Assembly: GCF_009796845.1 (NCBI RefSeq) | Contig: NZ_CP047025.1 | Coordinates: 3,844,001-3,908,000 of the forward strand | DNA length: 64,000 bases | DNA from: Cobetia sp. L2A1 | Lineage (GTDB): Bacteria; Pseudomonadota; Gammaproteobacteria; Pseudomonadales; Halomonadaceae | Direction: 5' to 3' | Part shown: positions 20,501 through 28,206 of the stretch, in pieces | Position numbering within the stretch: position 1 is the first letter of the stretch | How the letters are laid out: each line of letters begins with the position of its first letter | Made by a program: the position numbers and the translations under genes | Notes under the pieces: model-generated | What the model was told of the DNA's origin: nothing | The model's input: only the letters and a program-made list of their open reading frames with translations | Databases searched by the model: none

Positions 20501-20935
20501 AGTAGGATCCATATTATCATATCGCTCATCACCATCGCCTTTTTTCCAAGGTAGGTAAGTTTGCTCCGGATCGTAAGCCTGCGTATTCTGAGTGGCACAA
20601 AAGAACTTGTTATCCAAGTTTGTGCGGGGTTTGAAAACAACAGAACACCATGAGAACTGGCAATAGTTACTCTTATAATCCCATGTGTAGATGAGATTAT
20701 AACTTTGTTCAGTTTCCCCACCTTCAAATGTATCTTCAAACGACATCGAGCCCGAGTCATCCAGCACCAGCAGAACATTGGGCGTAACCCCGACACTTTG
20801 CGTCGTAGGTAACTGGAGCAGGCTATCGCTATCTGCCATGGCAGGCACGGCAAGCACCAGCCATCCACCAGACAATAACGGGAGAAAGCGCACAGAGCGC
20901 CACTTGAATACGCGGTGCAGATACTTCGATGTCAT
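17537..20935 (-). CDS. pilY1: PilY1-type pilus tip adhesin / assembly factor (cluster 1)
   Basis: Large exported protein (1132 aa) that in relatives sits at the pilus tip, binds surfaces and controls retraction. Signal peptide about 1-34 (ends PAMA), then a von Willebrand A domain opening with the MIDAS D-x-S-x-S (LDDSGSM, about 59-64). The C-terminal half is a PilY1 beta-propeller with repeated GANDGMLHAF-like blades and a calcium-type loop D-L-D-S-N-G-T-V-D. The protein ends in WYQLR, as does the cluster 2 homologue. It is unusually acidic (runs such as DDDD and SEEEE), fitting a halophile. Its 5' part (about 20030-20755) is much A/T-richer than the rest. Follows pilX by 13 nt. Confidence 0.92.
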   Translation of the reverse strand: MTSKYLHRVFKWRSVRFLPLLSGGWLVLAVPAMADSDSLLQLPTTQSVGVTPNVLLVLDDSGSMSFEDTFEGGETEQSYNLIYTWDYKSNYCQFSWCSVVFKPRTNLDNKFFCATQNTQAYDPEQTYLPWKKGDGDERYDNMDPTEAWIDFSSGDNRYNRVDLTDSSLNYRYYTGGRCDTEMTVSKLTSAQKVNYANWFTYYRSRLSVGKAAGLELLSGIEYRTGFITINPDASTANKVEVDDIFDSIIQYVTNALKVVVELVANSDSGNDHLEDIRDAIVGSEIIPSTVSGYNSYRGTPLREALYRAGEYYSDNYSPLGSTPILSEDEGGMCQQNFTVLITDGFWNEESSSTAGDVEDIVDANGDGRIWNYSSGKKGGVTTLADVAYYYANNDLLTDLGSGTYEKQVMTTYTVAFGVESTSDEWDDDKEVTESSSSTIDDLEQAAIDGGGSYFNASSPTDLVSALASIAAEIVAVGNSVSGLSTNLTTASVETDTLLLESRYSASTWTGDVVASSVEEGNDVDDDDEVWSAATQLSAALKEDGGLDGRTVYTMASGSALELTTDNADHLTSTQQADLARMEIGGNSTDDYVDAAIEWLRGDDEYEGDGLRSRSGVQLGDIIGSSPVVVTRDGSTTEGSVFVGANDGMLHAFDLSSGEEQFAYIPELLYSEDDDEGLGYLADPAYQHRYYVDGELRLTSLDDEEWLISGFGGGGRGVFALNVTKAVAGEDFNEDDIVRWEFGTSDDDDMGHVYGTAHVVTLNNGDNAVLVGNGVETADESAAPTLFILDLDGVNAGSVIAKLAPSGVTGGLTNLQVADLDSNGTVDFAYGGDLLGRLWKFDLSDDDSSQWNVTRLFTACATSLSGGECPTAALQPITVKPTLSRYSGESQTMSSPNLLIAFGTGQDMYADDDDAAWVTQSVYTVLDAGGSHTSLNRTHLEERTFVSGTYTNGELTGRTLGGDSFSYYPNQLDDQDSDRFGWYVDLDDSEEEEVVEPASLLSNLVLFSTSTTSSGTNFCESTGGGWLLALDAETGLPTYDDDEGSYVTIFDFNQDDAFSSDDLVGTIVDDTAAVGNVVVSIKLSGTPTASVSVGSTVYVGTSSLGSVEGDVSSYTLNVSSSTDSGRVSWYQLR

Positions 20936-20948
20936 CGATAGACTCTCT

Positions 20949-21485
20949 TTACTCGGCCATCATGATTTCGCTCTGCACCACTGCCAGTGCACGTTTTTCT
21001 CCGGCGCTATCCAGACCCCAGCCTGCAGCGGTAATCCGATAAGCCTTCAACAATTCACTACTGCTCAGGTTGTCAGCATTGAGGACGCCTTCCGTCGTTT
21101 CCCCGAGATATTCGATGACATAGTTGCCATTCACTGCATCATCACCGCTCAAGACGCCCTGCCCTTCCCATGCATCAAGCTGCGTCGGATCGAACTCCAG
21201 CGCATCTCCCGACGTGATATCAAAGAGCCCATCACCGCTGATGAAGTCTGACAGTGTCAGCTCTCCTTCGAGCAGGCGATCTTCGGCCTGCTGTTGCTGA
21301 CTTTCGGCCTCGGCATAGGCGGTATCGTAATGTTGGGTGTTGATCAGCATGCGAGTCTGCAACTGGGTGTCTTCATTGCCGGTCACCGCCATCACACCCA
21401 CCACGATCAACATGATGAGCACGACCAGCAACGCCATGCCCTGCTGGCGAGGCGGATGAGGTAAAGACTTCTGGGCGATACTCAT
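20949..21485 (-). CDS. pilX: minor pilin PilX (cluster 1)
   Basis: Minor pilin of 178 aa. The leader ends in P-P-R-Q-Q-G^M, then the hydrophobic helix MALLVVLIMLIVVGVMAVTG. As usual for PilX there is no Glu at mature position 5. The remainder is acidic and ends in ALAVVQSEIMMAE, with a V-V-Q-S-E motif shared with the cluster 2 PilX. The start overlaps the pilW stop by 4 nt (ATGA), so translation is coupled. PilX primes pilus assembly together with PilV, PilW, FimU and PilY1. Confidence 0.88.
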   Translation of the reverse strand: MSIAQKSLPHPPRQQGMALLVVLIMLIVVGVMAVTGNEDTQLQTRMLINTQHYDTAYAEAESQQQQAEDRLLEGELTLSDFISGDGLFDITSGDALEFDPTQLDAWEGQGVLSGDDAVNGNYVIEYLGETTEGVLNADNLSSSELLKAYRITAAGWGLDSAGEKRALAVVQSEIMMAE

Positions 21486-22432
21486 AATCCGATATTCCTC
21501 GGGCTCAGGGTGATATCGAAAGTTCGCTGCAACTCACCATTGTCTTCACCTGCAACATTGACCGTGGGTGGCGTCTTGAGCGCAAGGCTGAGATGTATTC
21601 GTCTGACGTTGCCCCAGTCATCATCCGCTTCGATCTCTGCGACGCTTCGTTCCACCTCGAAAGTAGCGCTGCTGCCGCTACCGCTAGCAGTGTCAAAGGT
21701 GATATCCAGGCCCTCGACATAACGTGCCACTTCCTCGCCACACCCAGCCTCAGGATCACCGTCAACATCTTCCAGATTCAAGCACAGACGTACGGGCGAA
21801 TCGTCATCCTCCTGATCCAGTAATAGATACCAGCGCTGAATCGGATAGACATAGGCCTGTGTCTGCTGCGAGCCGCCATAGCCATGCTCGACGGCGCTCG
21901 CAAGACTCAGTGAATTGCTGCTATCGCCGGTCAAGCGCACGATATCGCCACTTTCACAATCACTGATCAACACGAAGCTATCCGTGTCGAGAGTGCCGGA
22001 GGTGTAATCGCTCACCGCGATCGTGGTATCTCCTTGTGCCACTGCAGTGGACACCTGCCAGCCACGCTGACTGCCCAGCAACGGTACCTGCATGGCGAGA
22101 CGATCGTAGGTGATACCCGCGACAGTTTCAGTGTCGGCTGCGAGGGGAGTCTCAGACAGTGCATGACTACCAGTGCCATCACTGACACTGCTGGAATCCG
22201 TACAGCCGGAGAAACCGGTATTGCGAATCAAGGGCTGAAGTCGACGTGTCGTGTGGCGTGCTGATTCCTGAAGATACGAGACAGCCGACGTCGTATTCAG
22301 CGTCGAGCGAGAGGCCAGAAAGTATTCGAGCGCCATGGCCGAGATGAACAATCCCAGCACCATCGCCAGCATCAACTCGACAAGACCGACACCCTGCTGG
22401 TGCCTGAGAGACAGGGGAGTTCGCATCGTCAT
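21482..22432 (-). CDS. pilW: minor pilin PilW (cluster 1)
   Basis: Minor pilin of 316 aa, the largest pilin-like protein of the operon, as PilW normally is. The leader ends H-Q-Q-G^V with Glu at mature position 5 (VGLVELMLAMVLGLFISAMA). The body has a conserved cysteine pair (FSGCTDSS and LISDCESGD) and a C-terminal FDITLSPRNIGL matching the FNLTFTPRNLQL of the cluster 2 copy. The start overlaps the pilV stop by one base. Confidence 0.87.
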   Translation of the reverse strand: MTMRTPLSLRHQQGVGLVELMLAMVLGLFISAMALEYFLASRSTLNTTSAVSYLQESARHTTRRLQPLIRNTGFSGCTDSSSVSDGTGSHALSETPLAADTETVAGITYDRLAMQVPLLGSQRGWQVSTAVAQGDTTIAVSDYTSGTLDTDSFVLISDCESGDIVRLTGDSSNSLSLASAVEHGYGGSQQTQAYVYPIQRWYLLLDQEDDDSPVRLCLNLEDVDGDPEAGCGEEVARYVEGLDITFDTASGSGSSATFEVERSVAEIEADDDWGNVRRIHLSLALKTPPTVNVAGEDNGELQRTFDITLSPRNIGL

Positions 22433-22953
22433 CAGGGCATTACTCTTATCTGCAACGTCTCGTTGAGTGTCTGCGCAGCGTCGTCCATGTTGTCGGCATC
22501 CTGTCCCAGCAGTGCGGCACTGCTCCAGCTCAGCGTCAAAGTCAAAAGATCACTGCCGCTGCTGGCAATACTGCCGACTGCCGAGTTCAATCCAGTGTCA
22601 TCCAATGCCTCTGCCCACACGGCGATATCGCGTGTCGCCAGCTGGGCAACGCTACAGGGGCAGCCGCCCGGGGTGCCTGCCGCGGCAGTGGATAGTCCAT
22701 CATAATCATCCACGCCGTCAGGATTGGCCTGGATGCGCTCAGCCATGCTGATCAGTTGAATACGCGCCTGAGTGCGTGAATAGCTCTCTCCATTGGCCTG
22801 CAAGGTTTCCATCTGCATGAGACCGAAACCCAGCAAGGTCAGCCCCATCAGCAACAGGGCGATCAAGGCCTCCAGCAGGCTGGTACCTCGCTGGCTTTTA
22901 TATGAACTGCGCGGAGCCTGTCCGACATCAGCAACTCTTGTTATCGGTTCCAT
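22432..22953 (-). CDS. pilV: minor pilin PilV (cluster 1)
   Basis: Minor pilin of 173 aa. The leader ends S-Q-R-G^T with Glu at mature position 5 (TSLLEALIALLLMGLTLLG), followed by the PilV hallmark LMQMETLQANGESYSRTQA. The globular part has a C-x-C pair (GGCPCSV) in the place of the C-x3-C of the cluster 2 homologue. Its start lies 26 nt inside the end of fimU. A slightly later start is possible but would shorten the leader. Confidence 0.86.
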   Translation of the reverse strand: MEPITRVADVGQAPRSSYKSQRGTSLLEALIALLLMGLTLLGFGLMQMETLQANGESYSRTQARIQLISMAERIQANPDGVDDYDGLSTAAAGTPGGCPCSVAQLATRDIAVWAEALDDTGLNSAVGSIASSGSDLLTLTLSWSSAALLGQDADNMDDAAQTLNETLQIRVMP

Positions 22954-23485
22954 AGGTCTCCGTCACGACACGTCCGATGGATGTCAGCTCCAGTTGGCGG
23001 TGGTCTTCCCCCCCGGATTGATCGCAGATCAGCAGCCAGGTGGCATTCTCTGTAGCCCCCTGGCTGTCAAAGGTGATACCAGCGACATCCGCCTCTACCG
23101 TGATGGCCGCATCGTACACGCGCAAAAGCTCAAGATCTGCATCATTGAGCGAGGACTGCGCATCGGAAAGCGCGCCTTCCACCACAGCCCAGCCATTGCT
23201 CCAGCTGGTCGAGTTCGTACAAGCATCTCCCGCACCATTCAATGGACAGAGGGTGATGTCATGACTGGTGGCAACCGCTTCACTACGGGAATAATTGATG
23301 GCTGCCGCGAGCGTCTCTGCCGTCCCGGCAACCGCATTGCGTGCAACGATTCCCTGCCAGGCGGGTACGGCTATCGTTATCGTGATGACGAGTACCGCCA
23401 ACGTGATCATCAACTCGATCAGCGTGAAACCTCGTTCACTGCCGCCACACTCTCGCTCGTGTCGACACATGCGAAAGTACCGCAT
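22928..23485 (-). CDS. fimU: minor pilin FimU/GspH-type (cluster 1)
   Basis: GspH/FimT-family pseudopilin of 185 aa, first gene of cluster 1. The prepilin site S-E-R-G^F-T-L-I-E is at residues 19/20, followed by LMITLAVLVITITIAVPAWQ. The body has the usual AAINYSRSEAV motif, cysteines, and a C-terminal GRVVTETYGTDNKSC. I chose ATG 23485 because AGGGG lies 7 nt upstream; the frame is open further to 23569, and an ATG six bases earlier is too close to that site. It could equally be called FimT; the position before pilV favours FimU. Confidence 0.85.
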   Translation of the reverse strand: MRYFRMCRHERECGGSERGFTLIELMITLAVLVITITIAVPAWQGIVARNAVAGTAETLAAAINYSRSEAVATSHDITLCPLNGAGDACTNSTSWSNGWAVVEGALSDAQSSLNDADLELLRVYDAAITVEADVAGITFDSQGATENATWLLICDQSGGEDHRQLELTSIGRVVTETYGTDNKSC

Positions 23486-23679
23486 TTGCATACCCCTGAT
23501 TGCCGTGCAGGCCAGTGATGAACCACGATGAGGGAAGGTTTGGCTACCGGTTATCCTCGGGAGCCACACATGGATGCATTATGTTACACAAGATTACCAA
23601 AAGGGCTGCTCCTGCCACGCATTCATGCTTTCTCCACATTTTCATATTGCCATATCATATTTGTCGAATGAACTGGCAT
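23486..23679 (-). promoter_or_regulatory. upstream region of minor-pilin cluster 1
   Basis: A 194-nt gap between the cluster 2 terminator and fimU, so cluster 1 probably has its own promoter here. The minus strand shows an A/T-rich GTGTAACATAATGC (about 23577-23590), a possible -10, without a convincing -35. I saw no sigma54 (GG-N10-GC) promoter and no AlgR-like site. Confidence 0.35.
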
Positions 23680-23710
23680 GAAAAAGCCCCGGTCACGAAT
23701 GACCAGGGCT
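23680..23710 (-). terminator. terminator of minor-pilin cluster 2
   Basis: An 11-bp stem with one G-U pair (AGCCCCGGTCA at 23685-23695 with TGACCAGGGCT at 23700-23710) and a CGAA tetraloop. On the minus strand it is followed by a T-run (plus-strand A's at 23681-23685). It lies 34 nt after the cluster 2 pilE stop and separates the two operons. Confidence 0.85.
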
Positions 23711-23743
23711 CGGGGATTACACACATGAAGGTTGTAGCCAGAT

Positions 23744-24214
23744 CTACCAGCAATCGTTATCTACGAGCGTATTCGGGTCTATTCGTACACCTCCAGATTT
23801 GATCCCTAATTCTGTCAGCTCAAAGGTTTGGCAGTCCTCATCATTGACCTGTGCACCCTGCGCAGTCGCCGTCAGTTTGTAGCTGTCCGCGTCTCCTGCG
23901 ACGACCAGGGAATAGAAGCCCCCTTCACTGACCGCATCCGCACCCAGACCGATACCACCACCTACATCACCACAATCAGTTTCTTTCGTCATACTCGCCG
24001 TCGCGTACTCACCGCAGGTTGCCATGATGCGCTCCTGCACCTGCGCCAATGCCAGCAACGCCGTGGTGGCATCCGTACGCCGAGAACGCTCTACCTGGGA
24101 TTGATAACTCGGGTAGGCGATGGCAGCAATGATGCCGATGATCGCCACGGTGATCATGAGCTCCAGCAGACCAAAGCCATCTTGACGTCGTGAAACATGT
24201 CGCTTGGAATGCAT
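23744..24214 (-). CDS. pilE: type IV minor pilin PilE-like (cluster 2, distal)
   Basis: Prepilin of 156 aa. The leader ends R-R-Q-D-G^F, then an unusual GLLELMITVAIIGIIAAIAYPSYQ with Glu at mature position 5. The body shares SRRTDATTALLALAQVQERIMATCGEYAT with the cluster 1 PilE (SRRADGQAALMSLAQAQERYMARCGEYAT), so the two are paralogues. The C-terminus is D-N-D-C-W. It is last in the operon, overlapping pilY2 by one base, which is the Pseudomonas order pilY1-pilY2-pilE. Confidence 0.88.
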   Translation of the reverse strand: MHSKRHVSRRQDGFGLLELMITVAIIGIIAAIAYPSYQSQVERSRRTDATTALLALAQVQERIMATCGEYATASMTKETDCGDVGGGIGLGADAVSEGGFYSLVVAGDADSYKLTATAQGAQVNDEDCQTFELTELGIKSGGVRIDPNTLVDNDCW

Positions 24215-24567
24215 CAGCCACCTCGTCTCAGCAGGATGATATCGATGACCCTTCTCGGCTCGTAACGCGGATCAAAGTGGATCTCGACCTCCTGTCCTTC
24301 ATCCAGATGGAAGGACTTGAGCTCTCGTCCGTTGCGCGTCAGCACACGTGACGATGGCACCATTTCAAAGCCCGCATCGCCGACCATCAACATGTTGTCC
24401 TCGAGTGATTCTATCGTCCCCGTGGTCTCAGCCTCGAAGTCTTCCTTGATCGCCAGCCCTGCGGACGATGCCAGCGACGACACCCCCAGCAGCAACACCC
24501 CGACCAATGCCGTCATGACGTGAGGCGCGCGAACGGTTCGCCATATTCGATCGTTAACATTGCTCAT
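24214..24567 (-). CDS. pilY2: PilY2-like small exported protein
   Basis: A 117-residue protein with a signal peptide or N-terminal anchor (about 18-36, VMTALVGVLLLGVSSLASSA) and a compact all-beta region of the type TGTIESLEDNMLMVGDAGFEM ... SSRVLTRNGRELKSFHLDEG. Position between pilY1 (11 nt) and pilE (1-nt overlap), size and export signal all match Pseudomonas PilY2, whose precise role in fimbrial biogenesis is poorly known. Cluster 1 has no counterpart. The assignment rests mainly on position. Confidence 0.75.
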   Translation of the reverse strand: MSNVNDRIWRTVRAPHVMTALVGVLLLGVSSLASSAGLAIKEDFEAETTGTIESLEDNMLMVGDAGFEMVPSSRVLTRNGRELKSFHLDEGQEVEIHFDPRYEPRRVIDIILLRRGG

Positions 24568-24578
24568 CTCTGATTCTC

Positions 24579-27500
24579 CTAGCGCAGCTGGTACCAGGCA
24601 CTTCGGCCTTCAAGACCACCAATACCGAAGTCCATCACGGTCGAGAACACTTCGGTCGTACCGCCCAGTCCCACATATTGAGTGTCACCCACGAACTTGG
24701 GAGAGGTCGGCTCACCGCCTACCTTGATTGACAGCACCACCTGATCATTGATGTTGTCACTGGCATCCACCTTGCCGTCGCCGTTGTAATCGAAGACCTG
24801 CTGAACGTTGTTGGTACTGCGTGACGGCTGTAGGCCATTACGCAAGCTCAGCGCATTCAGCCAACCACTGGCACCGCCCGTACAGGGGCCATTGGTGCCG
24901 GGAATGGTACTGTTGAAAACAATCAAATCACCTCGTACGGCCGGGATGGTCACGACACGTTCACCTGAGTCAGGCAGATCCACATACCACCCGTACTGAC
25001 GCCCTTCGCCCCTCTGATTGGCATAATCGACGCTGATACCGGTCACGGTACGTGCATCATCGACGCCATTGATCGACGTAAAACTCTGCTTTTCCAACTC
25101 ACCATGATGGCGACGCGTCGAGGAGCCCGTATGTAGCACGCTATAAAATGACTGCACGGAATCGTCAACCGCATCCTGGAGGGTGATCAGCTGCCCCGTC
25201 CCCCAATAGACATTCAGGTTGGGCGTATCGACCGTACTGTTATAGACACCGCTACGGGCCAGAGCGACTCGTGAGGTGATCGGCTGACGAGAGGCAGCAG
25301 GACAGCTTGCTGAGGTACTGGTCAGCGCGACGGCGCAGGACTGGAAGAGGCGAGAAATCTCACCACTGCCGATATCTGCCAATGAGAACTGGCGCATGTC
25401 GAAGGTCCAGACATTGCCGTGCAGGTCGCCAGCGTAAATCCAGTCTGTAATGCCATCGGCATCAATATCGGCAAGTTCCGGGCTCGACATGCCGTTGCAG
25501 TCGCTATTTGAGGCGGTACATTCTCCCCCCGCATTGGAGCCCTGCTGAGTATCCAGTACGGCATAGTTGCTGGAATCCGCCAGATCCACGATGAACAACT
25601 TGGCACGCCCATCGCTGTCTGCGTTGTAACCGTTGCCGAAGATGGCGTACCAGCCGCCATCATCCAGGCGTGCGACCTGTATGTCGCTGAAGGTATAGCC
25701 AAGATCCTCATGCATGAATTCCCACTGCACGATATCCGAAGGGGCAGTGCCATCTGCATCGCCCAATGAATCGAAGCTTTCCGGATCCGTGATATCCAGC
25801 ATGTAGACCGCTTTGCCGCCCGCCCCCAATCCCCCCAGCAGCATGGAGTGCCAGCTGGCAGCATCTTCATCTGCCAACTGGATATGGACATCGCGTGCAA
25901 TGGGGGTGGAGTCGACATAGTACTGGTGGACGTAGTTTTCATTCGCTAGCTGACGAATGCCACGCCCGCTATCGATACTGAAGGTGGCATACGGCATATA
26001 GGCAAACTTCTCTTCCCCTGACGCCATGTCAATCGCATGCAGCATGCCGTCATTGGCGCCCACGTAGACCATGGAGGGCCGGTCTTCGTACAAGGACTTG
26101 AAGGCACGATAGGACGACACTTCCATGTCATTGCTATAACTGGCCGACGGCGGCCCGACGATCGCGGGCGTCGCGTTCACGATATCGCCCAGGTAATTCC
26201 CCTCGCGCTCTCGGAACAAGGTGCCTTCATATTCATCCTCACCCTTGATGTACCCGATCAGATTCTCGAGCTCTGACGTTTTGACGCCTGTCGCGACACC
26301 ATTGAGCTTGAGAAAGGTACCTGTAGTATCGAGAATCTGCCCCGTCAGCTGTGTCACCGTATCTCCGACAAGACCCAGCACACCACTGGCCGTGCCATTG
26401 AGTCCGATGGCACTGGCCAAGCCATTGCCAATATTCAGACCCAGCCCCAAGCCATTGGCAACCCCCGTAGTTACCCCATTGGCTGCCTCGCGTACGGAAA
26501 TCAACAGGCTGTCTGACAGCAGGGACTCATCGATGAAGCCCAGCAGATCAAGGATCTGCTCAGCCTCGAGCGAGCCCGCCTGCTCGATATCGAAAAAGAA
26601 GGCCTTTTCATCCACCTCAGCGATACCCGGGTTATAAGTCAGCACCTTGCGGGTGCTGCTGCGATCAGCATCGTCGCTCAGCCAATCAGCGACGGACCAC
26701 TCGGAAACCGTACTCAATGATCCGTCGTTCTCGATCTTGCGCGCCACGATATCCCCAGACCAATCTGCTGGGTCATAGGTGGTCTGGATCAGGTAGGTAT
26801 CGGTGCTCTGGCCGCTACTGCTGATGTCCAGGCTACCGGTGCTGGCTGAACGGCCCGCAATGGACTGCGCAATGTTGTTCAAGGCATCAATCAAGGCCTG
26901 CGGATTGGCTGCACTCAAGTACTCGCCGCGCCCGTTCCATGCGGCATGGCGCAGGTCATCGATAGTGGTACTGGTATTGGATGTCGGCTGCGGCCAATCA
27001 AAGTTGCTGTCCAGCGAAGCAGGGTTACTCGACAGAGTGCCATCGACACCGAAGCCGACGGTATAGGTCACCATATGCTGTGAGGGATTCTCATCCACGC
27101 CCGGGATGATGGGTACGCTGTTGATCAGGTCTGAGCGCAGGTCTTCACGGTAATACTTCATCGCGACATCACCCAGTGTATTGGCGTAATTGTCTCGATG
27201 ACTGGCGCTGATGTAATCGCCACTACCGCCATCGATGTTGCCGACACTGGGGCTGTTACCGTTCCAATAACCGTCAGTCATCATGATGGCGTAGTTCTGC
27301 TGACACATACCACCTTCACCAGCACTCAGGATGGGGGCATTGCTACCGGTGCTGGAATAGTACTCGCCCGCACTCTTGAGGGCTGTCCGCAACGGCGTGC
27401 CACCAGAGGGATAGGCGGTGAACAGCTCTTCCATCAAGTCATCACGCTCACCTGAGTCAGTCATGTCCGCAACATTGCGATTGTTGCGACCTTGAATGGT

Positions 27501-28193
27501 GCGCAAGCCTACACGCGACTCATTGGTGTTGATCACACCCGCCATGGCGGATTTAGCCACTGACATGCGGTCACGATAATACGTGAACCAGTTGGAAAAA
27601 TTGATCTGCTGTGCCGCTGATAGCTGATTGACGTAGACCCTGCGCTCAGTATTCACGAAGGTTCCTCCGCCACTGCGGTAGAGGCCACATTCCTCGAAAT
27701 CGTATTCGCCATCCCCGTCATCATCCGACCAGGACATGTAATAGACCCCCAACAGATTGACGGTCGTAGTGGGATCATAAGGATTGGAGCGCGCCGATGA
27801 CAGAGTGGCGTTGGTATAGGTGATGCCCAGGCGGTCCTTGCCGGCCCACGGCGAATACGTTAACTCGGGGTTATAGGCGAGAACATTGAAGCCATTGCAC
27901 GACCCGATGGCTTGGGCGACGGTAGTCTGAGACTGATGACTGACCGTGCCGATCGCATTGATGGAGTAGACACCACTGCTACCTAAGACGGAAGACGCCG
28001 GCTGATAACCCCATACCTCAACGCCATTGTTGAGGGTGTCCTGCCACTCCATGCTGCCCGAGTCATCCAGAATGAACAGGATATTGGGCTGCACGCCGGT
28101 CGCTTCCGTCACTGGCGCACGGGCTATTTCCCCAGGGGCTGCCAGACAAGGCAAGGCGAAAAGGCATAAGGCACCACTCAATAGATAACGCAT
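24579..28193 (-). CDS. pilY1: PilY1-type pilus tip adhesin / assembly factor (cluster 2)
   Basis: Exported protein of 1204 aa, paralogue of the cluster 1 PilY1. Signal peptide about 1-19 (LFALPCLAA), von Willebrand A MIDAS LDDSGSM at about 43-48, and GGMCQQNYAIMMTDGYWNG in the A domain. The C-terminal beta-propeller has VGANDGMLHAIDMASGEEKFAYMP and a calcium loop D-I-D-A-D-G-I-T-D, ending in WYQLR. Between the A domain and the propeller (about residues 565-638) lies a Gly/Leu/Asn-rich low-complexity stretch absent from the other copy. It follows pilX by 13 nt. Expected at the pilus tip or outer membrane. Confidence 0.92.
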   Translation of the reverse strand: MRYLLSGALCLFALPCLAAPGEIARAPVTEATGVQPNILFILDDSGSMEWQDTLNNGVEVWGYQPASSVLGSSGVYSINAIGTVSHQSQTTVAQAIGSCNGFNVLAYNPELTYSPWAGKDRLGITYTNATLSSARSNPYDPTTTVNLLGVYYMSWSDDDGDGEYDFEECGLYRSGGGTFVNTERRVYVNQLSAAQQINFSNWFTYYRDRMSVAKSAMAGVINTNESRVGLRTIQGRNNRNVADMTDSGERDDLMEELFTAYPSGGTPLRTALKSAGEYYSSTGSNAPILSAGEGGMCQQNYAIMMTDGYWNGNSPSVGNIDGGSGDYISASHRDNYANTLGDVAMKYYREDLRSDLINSVPIIPGVDENPSQHMVTYTVGFGVDGTLSSNPASLDSNFDWPQPTSNTSTTIDDLRHAAWNGRGEYLSAANPQALIDALNNIAQSIAGRSASTGSLDISSSGQSTDTYLIQTTYDPADWSGDIVARKIENDGSLSTVSEWSVADWLSDDADRSSTRKVLTYNPGIAEVDEKAFFFDIEQAGSLEAEQILDLLGFIDESLLSDSLLISVREAANGVTTGVANGLGLGLNIGNGLASAIGLNGTASGVLGLVGDTVTQLTGQILDTTGTFLKLNGVATGVKTSELENLIGYIKGEDEYEGTLFREREGNYLGDIVNATPAIVGPPSASYSNDMEVSSYRAFKSLYEDRPSMVYVGANDGMLHAIDMASGEEKFAYMPYATFSIDSGRGIRQLANENYVHQYYVDSTPIARDVHIQLADEDAASWHSMLLGGLGAGGKAVYMLDITDPESFDSLGDADGTAPSDIVQWEFMHEDLGYTFSDIQVARLDDGGWYAIFGNGYNADSDGRAKLFIVDLADSSNYAVLDTQQGSNAGGECTASNSDCNGMSSPELADIDADGITDWIYAGDLHGNVWTFDMRQFSLADIGSGEISRLFQSCAVALTSTSASCPAASRQPITSRVALARSGVYNSTVDTPNLNVYWGTGQLITLQDAVDDSVQSFYSVLHTGSSTRRHHGELEKQSFTSINGVDDARTVTGISVDYANQRGEGRQYGWYVDLPDSGERVVTIPAVRGDLIVFNSTIPGTNGPCTGGASGWLNALSLRNGLQPSRSTNNVQQVFDYNGDGKVDASDNINDQVVLSIKVGGEPTSPKFVGDTQYVGLGGTTEVFSTVMDFGIGGLEGRSAWYQLR

Positions 28194-28206
28194 ATCAATG
28201 TTCCTT

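Noticed and set aside
23486-23679. Sigma54 promoter for minor-pilin cluster 1 (TGGCAGGAGCAG on the minus strand)
   Set aside because: The GG-N10-GC spacing and the TTGC half do not fit the consensus.
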